Origin: Clusia tigrina
Lineage: Eukaryota > Arthropoda > Insecta > Diptera > Clusiidae
DNA: 64,000 nt
Direction: 5' to 3'
NCBI GenBank assembly: GCA_920105625.2
Contig: OV050030.1
Location: 243,381,889-243,445,888, forward strand
Part shown: in pieces, positions 13,599 through 25,390 of the stretch
Layout of the letters: every line of letters starts with the position of its first letter
Numbering within the stretch: the first letter of the stretch is position 1
Notes under the pieces: generated by a model
The model's database searches: none
What the model was told of the DNA's origin: nothing
Seen by the model: only the letters and a program-made list of their open reading frames with translations
Program-made: the position numbers and the translations under genes

Positions 13599-16500
13599 AG
13601 AAGTTAGGGCCATTTGAAGTTTTATCAGTGTTTGATTTGGGACTCAAGGGTAGCATAGCTTTGAGCGATACCTTAAATTGACAAGAGGCTCGAGTACTTC
13701 ATTGTTACAAAATTTCAAGGTTTTATATGACGTTCCAGTAAAAACTTACAAGCATTTGTATGTTTCAAACTTTGACAGGTGTAGGATGATCGTATAGAAG
13801 TTAGGGCCATTGGAAGTTTTATCAGTGTTTGATTTGGGACTCAAGGGTAGCATAGCTTTGAGCGATAGCTTAAATTGACAAGAGGCTCGAGTTCTTTATT
13901 GTTAGAAGTTTGGGAAATTTGAAGTTTTATCAGTGTTTGATTTGGGACTCAAGGGTAGCATAGCTTTGAGCGATAGCTTAAATTGACAAGAGGCTCGAGT
14001 ACTTTATTATTACAAAATTTCAAGGTTTTATGACGCTCCAGTAAAAAGTTTCAGGCATTTGTATGTTGCAAACTTTGATAGGTGTAGGACGTTCCGTATA
14101 GAAGTTAGGGCCATTTGAAGTTCTATCAGTGTTTGATTTGGGACTCAAGGGTAGAATAGCTTTGAGCGATAGCTTAAATTGACAAGAGGCTCGAGTACTT
14201 TATTGTTACAAAATTTCAAGGGTTTATGACGCTCCAGTAAAAAGTTACAGGCATTTGTATGTTGCAAACTTTGATAGGTATAGGACGTACCGTATAGAAG
14301 TTAGGGCCATTTGAAGTTTTATCAGTATTTGATTTGGTACTCAAGGGTAGCATAGCTTTGAGCGATAGCTTAAATTGACAAGAGGCTCGAATTCTTTATT
14401 GTTACAAAATTTCAAGGTTTTAGGACGCTCCAGTAAAAAGTTACAAGCATTTGTATGTTGCAAACTTTGATAGGTGTAGGACGTACCATATAGAAGCTAG
14501 GGCCATTTGAAGTATTATCAGTGTTCGATTTGGGACTCAAGGGTAGCATAGCTTTGAGCGATAGCTTAAATTGACAAGAGGCTCGAGTACTTTATTGTTA
14601 CAAAATTTCAAGGTTTTATGACGCTCCAGTAAAAAGTTACAGGCATTTGTATGTTGCAAACTTTGATAGGTGTAGGACGTACCGTATAGAAGTTAGGGCC
14701 ATTTGAAGTTCTATCAGTGTTTGATTTGGTACTCAAGGGTAGCATAGCTTTGAGCGATAGCTTAAATTGACAAGAGGCTCGAGTACTTTATTGTTACAAA
14801 ATTTCAAGGTTCTATGGCGCTCCAGTATAAAGTTACAAGCATTTGTATGTTGCAAACTTTGATAGGTGTAGGACGTACCGTATAGAAGTTAGGGCCATTT
14901 GAAGTTTTATCAGTGTTTGATTTGGGACTCAAGGTTAGCATAGCTATGAGTGATAACTTAAATTGACAAGAGGCTCGAGTACTTTATTGTTACAAAATTT
15001 CAAGGTTTTATGACGATCCAGTAAAAAGTTACAAGCATTTGTATGTTGCAAACTTTGTCAGGTGTAGGATGACCGTATAGAAGTTAGGGCCATTGGAAGT
15101 CTTATCAGTGTTTGATTTGGGACTCAAGGGTAGCATAGCTTTGAGCGATAGCTTAAATTGACAAGAGGCTCGAGGTCTTTATAGTTACAAAATATCAAGG
15201 ATATATGACGCTCCAGTAAAAAGTTACAAGCATTTGTATGTTGCAAACTTTGATAGGTGTAGGACGTACCGTATAGAAGTTAGGGCCATTTGAAATTTTA
15301 TCAGTGTTTGATTTGGGACTCAAGGGTAGCATAGCTTTGAGCGATAGCTTAAATTGACAAGAGGCTCGAGTACTTTATTGTTACAAAATTTCAAGGTTTT
15401 ATGACGCTCCAGTAGAAAGTTACAGGCATTTGTATGTTGCAAACTTTGATAGGTGTAGGACGTTCCATATAGAAGTTAGGGCCATTTGAAGTTTTATCAG
15501 TGTTTGATTTGGTATTCAAGGGTAGCATAGCTTTGAGCGATAGCTTAAATTGACAAGAGGCTCGAGTTCTTTATTGTTACAAAATTTCAAGGTTTTATGG
15601 CGCTCTAGTATAAAGTTACAAGGATTTGTATGTTGCAAACTTTGATAGGTGTAGGACGTACCGTATAGAAGTTAGGGCCATATGAAGTTTTATCAGTGTT
15701 TGATTTGAGACTGAAGGGTAGCTTAGCTTTGTGCGATAGCTTAAATTGACAAGAGGCTCGAGTACTTTATTGTTACAAAATTTCAAGGTTTTATGACGCT
15801 CCAGTATAAAGTTACAAGCATTTGTAAGTTGCAAACTTTGATAGGTGTAGGACGTACCGTATAGAAGTTAGGGCCATTTGAAGTTTTATCAGTGTTTGAT
15901 TTGGGACTCAAGGTTAGCATAGCTTTGAGCGATAACTTAAATTGACAAGAGGCTCGAGTACTTTATTGTTACAAAATTTCAAGGTTTTATGATGCTCCAG
16001 TAAAAAGTTACAAGCATTTGTATATTGCAAACTTTGATAGGTGTAGAACGTACCGTATAGAAGTTAGGGCCATTTGAAGTTTTATCAGTGTTTGATTTGG
16101 GACTCAAGGGTAGCATAGCTTTGAGCGATAGCTTAAATTAACAAGAGGCTCGAGTATTTCATTGTTACAAAATTTCAAGGTTTTATATGACGCTCCAGTA
16201 AAAACTTACAAGCATTTGTATGTTTCAAACTTTGACAGGTGTAGGATGACCGTATAGAAGTTAGGGCGATTGGAAGTTTTATCAGTGTTTGATTTTGGGC
16301 TCAAGGGTAGCATAGCTTTGAGCGATAGCTTAAATTGACAAGAGGCTCGAATTCTTTATTGATACAAAATTTCCAGGTTTTATGACGCTCCAGTAAAAAG
16401 TTACAGGGATTTGTATGTTGCAAACTTTGATAGGTGTAGGACGTACCGTATAGAAGTTAGGGCCATTTGAAGTTTTATCAGTATTTCATTTGGTACTCAA

Positions 16501-17389
16501 GGGTAGCTTAGCTTTGAGCGATAGCTTAAATTGACAAGAGGCTCGAGTACTTTATTGTTACAAAATTTCAAGGTTTTATGGCGCTCTAGTATAAAGTTAC
16601 AAGCATTTGTATGTTGCAAACTTTGATAGGTGTAGGACGTACCGTATAGAAGTTAGGGCCATTTGAAGTTTTATCAGTGTTTGATTTGGGACTCAAGGGT
16701 AGCTAAGCTTTGAGCGATAGCTTAAATTGACAAGAGGCTCGAGTACTTTATTGTTACAAAATTTCAAGGTTTTATGACGCTCCAGTAAAAAGTTACAGGC
16801 ATTTGTATGTTGCAAACTTTGATAGGTGTAGGACGTACCGTATAGAAGTTAGGGCCATTTGAAGTTTTATCAGTGTTTGATTTGGTACTCAAGGATAGCA
16901 TAGCTTTGAGCGATAGGTTAAATTGACAAGAGGCTCGAGTACTTTATTGTTACAAAATTTCCAGGTTTTATGACGCTCCAGTATAAAGTTACAAGCATTT
17001 GTAAGTTGCAAACTTTGATAGGTGTAGGACGTACCGTATAGAAGTAAGGGCCATTTGAAATTTTATCAGTGTTTGATTTGGGACTCAAGGTTAGCATAGC
17101 TTTGAGCGATAACTTAAATTGACTAGAGGCTCGAGTACTTTATTGTTACAAAATTTCAAGGTTTTATGATGCTCCAGTAAAAAGTTACAAGCATTTGTAT
17201 ATTGCAAACTTTGATAGGTGTAGGACGTACTGTATAGAAGTTAGGGCCATTTGAAGTTTTATCAGTGTTTGATTTGGGACTCAAGGGTAGCATAGCTTTG
17301 AGCGATAGCTTAAAATGACAAGAGGCTCGAATTCTTTATTGTTACAAAATTTCAAGGTTCTATGACGCTCCAGTAAAAAGTTACAAGCA
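13599..17389 (+). repeat. Mosaic satellite region, no clean HOR
   Basis: About 19 monomers from many subfamilies without a copy of the same order elsewhere at high identity. It contains a truncated monomer at 13905. It also holds the first tataaag/gtaagttgc monomers followed by tgatgctcc/gtatattgc monomers (about 15780, 16960). Spacing between these markers is irregular, at 6, 4, 12, 8 and 8 monomers through 23.3 kb. There is nothing but satellite here. Confidence 0.75.
13905..14015 (+). repeat. Truncated monomer (111 bp)
   Basis: The preceding monomer stops after ttgtta, and the sequence jumps straight to gaagtt, which is normally monomer position 86. The last three bases of one monomer and the first 85 of the next are missing, 88 bp in all. 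The junction is followed by tttgggaaatttgaag, a degenerate form of ttagggccatttgaag. The remainder of the monomer is normal. I saw no other monomer with a loss larger than 8 bp. Confidence 0.9.
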
Positions 17390-18195
17390 TTTGTATTTTG
17401 CAAACTTTGATAGGTGTAGGACGTACCGTATAGAAGTAAGGGCCATTTGAAGTTTTTTCACTATTTGATTTGGTACTCAAGGGTAGCATAGCTTTGAGCG
17501 ATAGATTAAATTGACAAGAGGCTCGAGTACTTCATTGTTACAAAATTTCAAGGTTTTATGACGCTCCAGTAAAAAGTTACAAGCATTTGTATGTTGCAAA
17601 CTTTGGTAGGTGTAGGACGTACCGTATAGAAGTTAGGGCCATTTGAAGTTTTATCAGTGTTTGATTTGGTACTCAAGGGTAGCATAGCTTTGAGCGATAG
17701 CTTAAATTGACAAGAGGCTCGAGTACTTTATTGTTACAAAATTTCAAGGTTTTATGACGCTCCAGTATAAAGTTACAAGCATTTGTAAGTTGCAAACTTT
17801 GATAGGTGTAGGACGTACCGTATAGAAGTTAGGGCCATTTGAAGTTTTATCAGTGTTTGATTTGGGACTCAAGGTTAGCATAGCTTTGAGCGATAACTTA
17901 AATTGACAAGAGGCTCGAGTACTTTATTGTTACAAAATTTCAAGGTTTTATGATGCTCCAGTAAAAAGTTAGAAGCATTTGTATATTGCAAACTTTGATA
18001 GGTGTAGGACGTACCGTATAGAAGTTAGGGCCATTTGAAGTTTTATCAGTGTTTGATTTGGGACTCAAGGGTAGCATAGCTTTGAGCGATAGCTTAAATT
18101 AACAAGAGGCTCGAGTATTTCATTGTTACAAAATTTCAAGGTTTTATATGACGCTCCAGTAAAAACTTACAAGCATTTGTATGTTTCAAACTTTG
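17390..18195 (+). repeat. Duplicated block C1 (partner at 21311)
   Basis: About four monomers that recur at an offset of 3921 bp, equal to 20 monomers. The diagnostic variants are gtattttgc, gtaagggcc and gttttttcactatttg near 17394-17463. They are followed by a tttggtaggtg monomer, a tataaag/gtaagttgc monomer and a tgatgctcc/gttagaagc monomer. Similarity ends at the tatatgacg monomer near 18195. Confidence 0.78.
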
Positions 18196-18854
18196 ACAGG
18201 TATAGGATGACCGTATAGAAGTTAGGGCGATTGGAAGTTTTATCAGTGTTTGATTTTGGACTCAAGGGTAGCATAGCTTTGAGCGATAGCTTAAATTGAC
18301 AAGAGGCTCGAATTCTTTATTGTTACAAAATTTCAAGGTTCTATGACGGTCCAGTAAAAAGTTACAAGCATTTGTATGTTGCAAACTTTGATAGGTGGAG
18401 GACGTACCGTATAGAAGTAAGGGCCATTTGAAGTTTTATCACTATTTGATTTGGTACTCAAGGGTAGCATAGCTTTGAGCGATAGATTAAATTGACAAGA
18501 GGCTCGAGTACTTCATTGTTACAAAATTTCAAGGTTTTATGACGCTCCAGTAAAAAGTTACAAGCATTTGTATGTTGCAAACTTTGATAGGTGTAGGACG
18601 TACCGTATAGAAGTTAGGGCCATTTGAAGTTCTATCAGTGTTTGATTTGGGACTCAAGGGTAGAATAGCTTTGAGCGATAGCTTAAATTGACAAGAGGCT
18701 CGAGTACTTTATTGTAACAAAATTTCTAGGTTTTATGACGCTCCAGTAAAAAGTTACAGGCATTTGTATGTTGCAAACTTTGATAGGTGTAGGACGTACC
18801 ATATAGAAGTTAGGGCCATTTGAAGTTTTATCAGTATTTGATTTGGTACTCAAG
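18196..18854 (+). repeat. Satellite monomers between C1 and C2
   Basis: Just over three monomers. The first is the end of a tatatgacg/gatgacc unit. The second carries ctatgacggtcc near 18341, the leftmost ggtcc form I noticed. These monomers resemble 20780-21180 and 23920-24320 but in a different local order. No other sequence type is present. Confidence 0.7.
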
Positions 18855-19605
18855 GGTAGCATAGCTTTGAGCGATAGCTTAAATTGACAAGAGGCTCGAA
18901 TACTTTATTGTAACAAAATTTCAAGGTTTTATGACGCTCCAGTAAAATGTTACCAGCATTTGTATGTTGCAAACTTTGATAGGTGTAGGACGTACCATAT
19001 AGAAGTTAGGGCCATTTGAAGTATTATCAGTGTTCGATTTGGGACTCAAGGGTAGCATAGCTTTGAGCGATAGCTTAAATTGACAAGAGGCTCGAGTACT
19101 TTATTGTTACAAAATTTCAAGATTTTATGACGGTCCAGTAAAAAGTTACAAGCATTTGTATCTTGCAAACTTTGATAGGTGTAGGACGTACCGTATGGAA
19201 GTTGGGCCATTTGAAGTTTTATCAGTGTTCGATTTGTTACTCAAGGGTAGCATACCTTTGAGCGATTGCTTAAATTGACAAGAGGCTGGAGTACTTTATT
19301 GTTACAAAATTTCAAGTTTTTATGACGCTCCAGTAAAAAGTTACAAGCATTTGTATGTTGCAAACTTTGATAGGTGTAGGACGTACCGTATAGAAGTTAG
19401 GCCATTTGAAGTTCTATCAGTGTTTGATTTGGGACTCAAGGGTAGAAAAGCTTTGAGCGATAGCTTAAATTGACAAGAGGCTCGAGTACTTTATTGTTAC
19501 AAAATTTCCAGGTTTTATGACGCTCCAGTAAAAAGTTACAGGCATTTGTATGTTGCAAACTTTGATTGGTGTAGGACGTACCGTATAGAAGTTAGAGCCA
19601 TTTGA
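18855..19605 (+). repeat. Duplicated block C2 (partner at 22189)
   Basis: Nearly four monomers shared with 22189-22940 at an offset of 3334 bp, equal to 17 monomers. Shared rare variants in order are attgtaacaaaa, aaaatgttaccagc, accatatag with gtattatcag, gattttatgacggtcc with gtatcttgc, ttgttactc with catacctttg, caagtttttatg, and gttaggcc with gtagaaaagc. The run of eight rare shared variants makes common descent of the block very likely. Confidence 0.82.
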
Positions 19606-20390
19606 AGTTTTATCAGTATTTGATTTGGTACTCAAGGGTAGCATAGCTTTGAGCGATAGCTTAAATTGACAAGAGGCTCGAGTACTTTATTGTTACAAAA
19701 TTTCAAGGTTTTATGGCGCTCTAGTATAAAGTTACAAGCATTTGTATGTTGCAAACTTTGATAGGTGTAGGACGTACCGTATAGAAGTTAGGGCCATTTG
19801 AAGTTTTATCAGTGTTTGATTTGGGACTCAAGGGTAGCTTAGCTTTGAGCGATAGCTTAAATTGACAAGAGGCTCGAGTACTTTATTGCTAGAAAATTTC
19901 AAGGTTTTATGATGCTCCAGTAAAAAGTTACAAGCATTTGTAAGTTGCAAACTTTGATAGGTGTAGGACGTACCGTATAGAAGTTAGGGCCATTTGAAGT
20001 TTTATCAGTGTTTGATTTGGTACTCAAGGGTAGCATAGCTTTGAGCGATAGCTTAAATTGACAAGAGGCTCGAGTACTTTATTGTTACAAAATTTCAAGG
20101 TTTTATGACGCTCCAGTATAAAGTTACAAGCATTTGTAAGTTGCAAACTTTGATAGGTGTAGGACGTACCGTATAGAAGTTAGGGCCATTTGAAGTTTTA
20201 TCAGTGTTTGATTTGGGACTCAAGGGTAGCTTAGCTTTGAGCGATAGCTTAAATTGACAAGAGGCTCGAGTACTTTATTGCTAGAAAATTTCAAGGTTTT
20301 ATGATGCTCCAGTAAAAAGTTACAGGCATTTGTATGTTGCAAACTTTGATAGGTGTAGGACGTACCGTATAGAAGTTAGGGCCATTTGAA
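19606..20390 (+). repeat. Mosaic satellite with ttgctagaaaa monomers
   Basis: Four monomers, including two with ttgctagaaaatttc (about 19887 and 20279) and the tggcgctctag/tataaag form near 19712. The ttgctagaaaa variant recurs at 21261, 23026, 24790, 30280, 35371 and 36349, so it tags one subfamily across the middle of the array. Confidence 0.7.
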
Positions 20391-21175
20391 GTTTTATCTG
20401 TGTTTGATTTGGGACTCAAGGGTAGCATAGCTTTGAGCGATAGCTTAAATTGACAAGAGGCTCGAGTACTTCATTGTTACAAAATTTCAAGGTTTTATAT
20501 GACGCTCCAGTAAAAACTTACAAGCATTTGTATGTTTCAAACTTTGACAGGTGTAGGATGACTGTATAGAAGTTAGGGCCATTTGAAGTTTTATCAGTGT
20601 TTGATTTGGGACTCAAGGGTAGCCTAGCTTTGAGCGATAGCTTAAATTAACAAGAGGCTCGAGTATTTCATTGTTACAAAATTTCAAGGTTTTATATGAC
20701 GCTCCAGTAAAAACTTACAAGCATTTGTATGTTTCAAACTTTGACAGGTGTAGGATGACCGTATAGAAGTTAGGGCGATTGGAAGTTTTACCAGTGTTTG
20801 ATTTTGGACTCAAGGGTAGCATAGCTTTGAGCGATAGTTTAAATTGACAAGAGGCTCGAATTCTTTATTGTTACAAAATTTCAAGGTTCTATGACGGTCC
20901 AGTAAAAAGTTACAAGCATTTGTATGTTGCAAACTTTGATAGGTGTAGGACGTACCGTATAGAAGTAAGGGCCATTTGAAGTTTTATCACTATTTGATTT
21001 GGTACTCAAGGGTAGCATAGCTTTGAGCGATAGATTAAATTGACAAGAGGCTCGAGTACTTCATTGTTACAAAATTTCAAGGTTTTATGACGCTCCAGTA
21101 AAAAGTTACAAGCATTTGTATGTTGCAAACTTTGATAGGTGTAGGACGTACCGTATAGAAGTTAGGGCCATTTAA
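20391..21175 (+). repeat. Duplicated block C3 (partner at 23529)
   Basis: Four monomers repeated 3138 bp downstream, equal to 16 monomers. Shared variants are ttatctgtg, two adjacent tatatgacg monomers (a doubled subfamily, about 20490 and 20688), attaacaagagg, gggcgattgg with ttttaccagtg, ctatgacggtcc (caatgacggtcc in the partner) and ccatttaaagttc. Confidence 0.8.
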
Positions 21176-21310
21176 AGTTCTATCAGTGTTTGATTTGGGA
21201 CTCAAGGGTAGCTTAGCTTTGAGCGATAGCTTAAATTGACAAGAGGCTCGAGTACTTTATTGCTAGAAAATTTCAAGGTTTTATGACGCTCCAGTAAAAA
21301 GTTACAGGCA

Positions 21311-22116
21311 TTTGTATTTTGCAAACTTTGATAGGTGTAGGACGTACCGTATAGAAGTAAGGGCCATTTGAAGTTTTTTCACTATTTGATTTGGTACTCA
21401 AGGGTAGCATAGCTTTCAGCGATAGATTAAATTGACAAGAGGCTCGAGTACTTCATTGTTACAAAATTTCAAGGTTTTATGACGCTCCAGTAAAAAGTTA
21501 CAAGCATTTGTATGTTGCAAACTTTGGTAGGTGTAGGACGTACCGTATAGAAGTTAGGGCCATTTGAAGTTTTATCAGTGTTTGATTTGGTACTCAAGGG
21601 TAGCATAGCTTTGAGCGATAGCTTAAATTGACAAGAGGCTCGAGTACTTTATTGTTACAAAATTTCAAGGTTTTATGACGCTCCAGTATAAAGTTACAAG
21701 CATTTGTAAGTTGCAAACTTTGATAGGTGTAGGACGTACCGTATAGAAGTTAGGGCCATTTGAAGTTTTATCAGTGTTTGATTTGGGACTCAAGGTTAGC
21801 ATAGCTTTGAGCGATAACTTAAATTGACAAGAGGCTCGAGTACTTTATTGTTACAAAATTTCAAGGTTTTATGATGCTCCAGTAAAAAGTTAGAAGCATT
21901 TGTATATTGCAAACTTTGATAGGTGTAGGACGTACCGTATAGAAGTTAGGGCCATTTGAAGTTTTATCAGTGTTTGATTTGGGACTCAAGGGTAGCATAG
22001 CTTTGAGCGATAACTTAAATTAACAAGAGGCTCGAGTATTTCATTGTTACAAAATTTCAAGGTTTTATATGACGCTCCAGTAAAAACTTACAAGCATTTG
22101 TATGTTTCAAACTTTG
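21311..22116 (+). repeat. Duplicated block C1, second copy
   Basis: Partner of 17390-18195. It carries gtattttgc, the gttttttcactatttg run near 21373, tttggtaggtg, tataaag/gtaagttgc and gttagaagc in the same order. It differs by single bases such as ctttcagcg near 21414. It leaves the shared order where acgtaccg replaces gatgacc near 22125. Confidence 0.78.
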
Positions 22117-22188
22117 ACAGGTGTAGGACGTACCGTATAGAAGTTAGGGCCATTTGAAGTTTTATCACTATTTGATTTGGTACTCAAG

Positions 22189-22940
22189 GGTAGCATAGCT
22201 TTGAGCGATAGCTTAAATTGACAAGAGGCTCGAATACTTTATTGTAACAAAATTTCAAGGTTTTATGACGCTCCAGTAAAATGTTACCAGCATTTGTATG
22301 TTGCAAACTTTGATAGGTGTAGGACGTACCATATAGAAGTTAGGGCCATTTGAAGTATTATCAGTGTTCGATTTGGGACTCAAGGGTAGCATAGCTTTGA
22401 GCGATAGCTTAAATTGACAAGAGGCTCGAGTACTTTATTGTTACAAAATTTCAAGATTTTATGACGGTCCAGTAAAAAGTTACAAGCATTTGTATCTTGC
22501 AAACTTTGATAGGTGTAGGACGTACCGTATAGAAGTTGGGCCATTTGAAGTTTTATCAGTGTTCGATTTGTTACTCAAGGGTAGCATACCTTTGAGCGAT
22601 TGCTTAAATTGACAAGAGGCTGGAGTACTTTATTGTTACAAAATTTCAAGTTTTTATGACGCTCCAGTAAAAAGTTACAAGCATTTGTATGTTGCAAACT
22701 TTGATAGGTGTAGGACGTACCGTATAGAAGTTAGGCCATTTGAAGTTCTATCAGTGTTTGATTTGGGACTCAAGGGTAGAAAAGCTTTGAGCGATAGCTT
22801 AAATTGACAAGAGGCTCGAGTACTTTATTGTTACAAAATTTCCAGGTTTTATGACGCTCCAGTAAAAAGTTACAGGCATTTGTATGTTGCAAACTTTGAT
22901 AGGTGTAGGACGTACCGTATAGAAGTTAGAGCCATTTGAA
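22189..22940 (+). repeat. Duplicated block C2, second copy
   Basis: Partner of 18855-19605 with the same chain of rare variants (attgtaacaaaa, ttaccagc, gtattatcag, ggtcc/gtatcttgc, catacctttg, gtttttatg, gttaggcc, gtagaaaagc). The C1-to-C2 distance differs between the two copies, at 3921 against 3334 bp offset. Three monomers were therefore lost or gained between them. Confidence 0.8.
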
Positions 22941-23528
22941 GTTTTATCAGTGTTTGATTTGGGACTCAAGGGTAGCTTAGCTTTGAGCGATAGCTTAAAT
23001 TGACAAGAGGCTCGAGTACTTTATTGCTAGAAAATTTCAAGGTTTTATGATGCTCCAGTAAAAAGTTACAGGCATTTGTATGTTGCAAACTTTGATAGGT
23101 GTAGGACGTACCGTATAGAAGTTAGGGCCATTTGAAGTTTTATCAGTGTTTGATTTGGTACTCAAGGGTAGCATAGCTTTGAGCGATAGCTTAAATTGAC
23201 AAGAGGCTCGAGTACTTTATTGTTACAAAATTTCAAGGTTTTATGACGCTCCAGTATAAAGTTACAAGCATTTGTAAGTTGCAAACTTTGATAGGTGTAG
23301 GACGTACCGTATAGAAGTTAGGGCCATTTGAAGTTTTATCAGTGTTTGATTTGGGACTCAAGGTTAGCATAGCTTTGAGCGATAACTTAAATTGACAAGA
23401 GGCTCGAGTACTTTATTGTTACAAAATTTCAAGGTTTTATGATGCTCCAGTAAAAAGTTACAAGCATTTGTATATTGCAAACTTTGATAGGTGTAGGACG
23501 TACTGTATAGAAGTTAGGGCCATTTGAA

Positions 23529-24313
23529 GTTTTATCTGTGTTTGATTTGGGACTCAAGGGTAGCATAGCTTTGAGCGATAGCTTAAATTGACAAGAGGCT
23601 CGAGTACTTCATTGTTACAAAATTTCAAGGTTTTATATGACGCTCCAGTAAAAACTTACAAGCATTTGTATGTTTCAAACTTTGACAAGTGTAGGATGAC
23701 CGTATAGAAGTTAGGGCCATTTGAAGTTTTATCAGTGTTTGATTTGGGACTCAAGGGTAGCCTAGCTTTGAGCGATAGCTTAAATTAACAAGAGGCTCGA
23801 GTATTTCATTGTTACAAAATTTCAAGGTTTTATATGACGCTCCAGTAAAAACTTACAAGCATTTGTATGTTTCAAACTTTGACAGGTGTAGGATGACCGT
23901 ATAGAAGTTAGGGCGATTGGAAGTTTTACCAGTGTTTGATTTTGGACTCAAGGGTAGCATAGCTTTGAGCGATAGCTTAAATTGACAAGAGGCTCGAATT
24001 CTTTATTGTTACAAAATTTCAAGGTTCAATGACGGTCCAGTAAAAAGTTACAAGCATTTGTATGTTGCAAACTTTGATAGGTGTCGGACGTACCGTATAG
24101 AAGTAAGGGCCATTTGAAGTTTTATCACTATTTGATGTGGTACTCAAGGGTAGCATAGCTTTGAGCGATAGATTAAATTGACAAGAGGCTCGAGTACTTC
24201 ATTGTTACAAAATTTCAAGGTTTTATGACGCTCCAGTAAAAAGTTACAAGCATTTGTATGTTGCAAACTTTGATAGGTGTAGGACGTACGGTATAGAAGT
24301 TAGGGCCATTTAA
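23529..24313 (+). repeat. Duplicated block C3, second copy
   Basis: Partner of 20391-21175. It has the doubled tatatgacg monomers (about 23627 and 23825), ttttaccagtg at 23924, and the ccatttaaagttc variant at 24309. Small private changes include gacaagtgtagg near 23683, caatgacgg near 24028 and gtgtcggacg near 24082. Confidence 0.8.
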
Positions 24314-25390
24314 AGTTCTATCAGTGTTTGATTTGGGACTCAAGGGTAGAATAGCTTTGAGCGATAGCTTAAATTGACAAGAGGCTCGAGTACTTTATTG
24401 TTACAAAATTTCTAGGTTTTATGACGCTCCAGTAAAAAGTTACAGGCATTTGTATGTTGCAAACTTTGATAGGTGTAGGACGTACCATATAGAAGTTAGG
24501 GCCATTTGAAGTTTTATCAGTATTTGATTTGGTACTCAAGGGTAGCATAGCTTTGAGCGATAGCTTAAATTGACAAGAGGCTCGAGTACTTTATTGTTAC
24601 AAAATTTCAAGGTTTTATGGCGCTCTAGTATAAAGTTACAAGCATTTGTATGTTGCAAACTTTGATAGGTGTAGGACGTACCGTATAGAAGTTAGGGCCA
24701 TTTGAAGTTTTATCAGTGTTTGATTTGGGACTCAAGGGTAGCTTAGCTTTGAGCGATAGCTTAAATTGACAAGAGGCTCGAGTACTTTATTGCTAGAAAA
24801 TTCCAAGGTTTTATGACGCTCCAGTAAAAAGTTACAGGCATTGCAAACATATGTTGCAAACTTTGATAGGTGTAGGACGTACCGTATAGAAGTTAGGGCC
24901 ATTTGAAGTTTTATCAGTGTTTGATTTGGTACTCAAGGGTAGCATACCTTTGAGTGATTGCTTAAATTGACAAGAGGCTCGAGTACTATATTGTTACAAA
25001 ATTTCAAGGTTTTATGGCGCTCTAGTATAAAGTTACAAGCATTTGTATGTTGCAAACTTTGATAGGTGTAGGACGTACCGTATAGAAGTTAGGGCCATTT
25101 GAAGTTTTATCAGTGTTTGATTTGGGACTCAAGGTTAGCATAGCTTTGAGCGATAACTTAAATTGACAAGAGGCTCGAGTACTTTATTGTTACAAAATTT
25201 CAAGGTTTTATGATGCTCCAGTAAAAAGTTACAGCATTTGTATATTGCAAACTTTGATAGGTGTAGGACGTACTGTATAGAAGTTAGGGGCATTTGAAGT
25301 TTTATCAGTGTTTGATTTGGGACTCAAGGGTAGCATAGCTTTGAGCGATAGCTTAAATTGACAAGAGGCTCGAGTACTTCATTGTTACAA
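24314..25390 (+). repeat. Mosaic satellite before the 26-mer HOR
   Basis: Five to six monomers including ttgctagaaaattcc near 24790, a locally rearranged monomer at 24838-24853, tggcgctctag/tataaag near 25017, and tgatgctcc with ttacagcatt (1 bp lost) near 25228. There is only satellite sequence. Confidence 0.72.
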
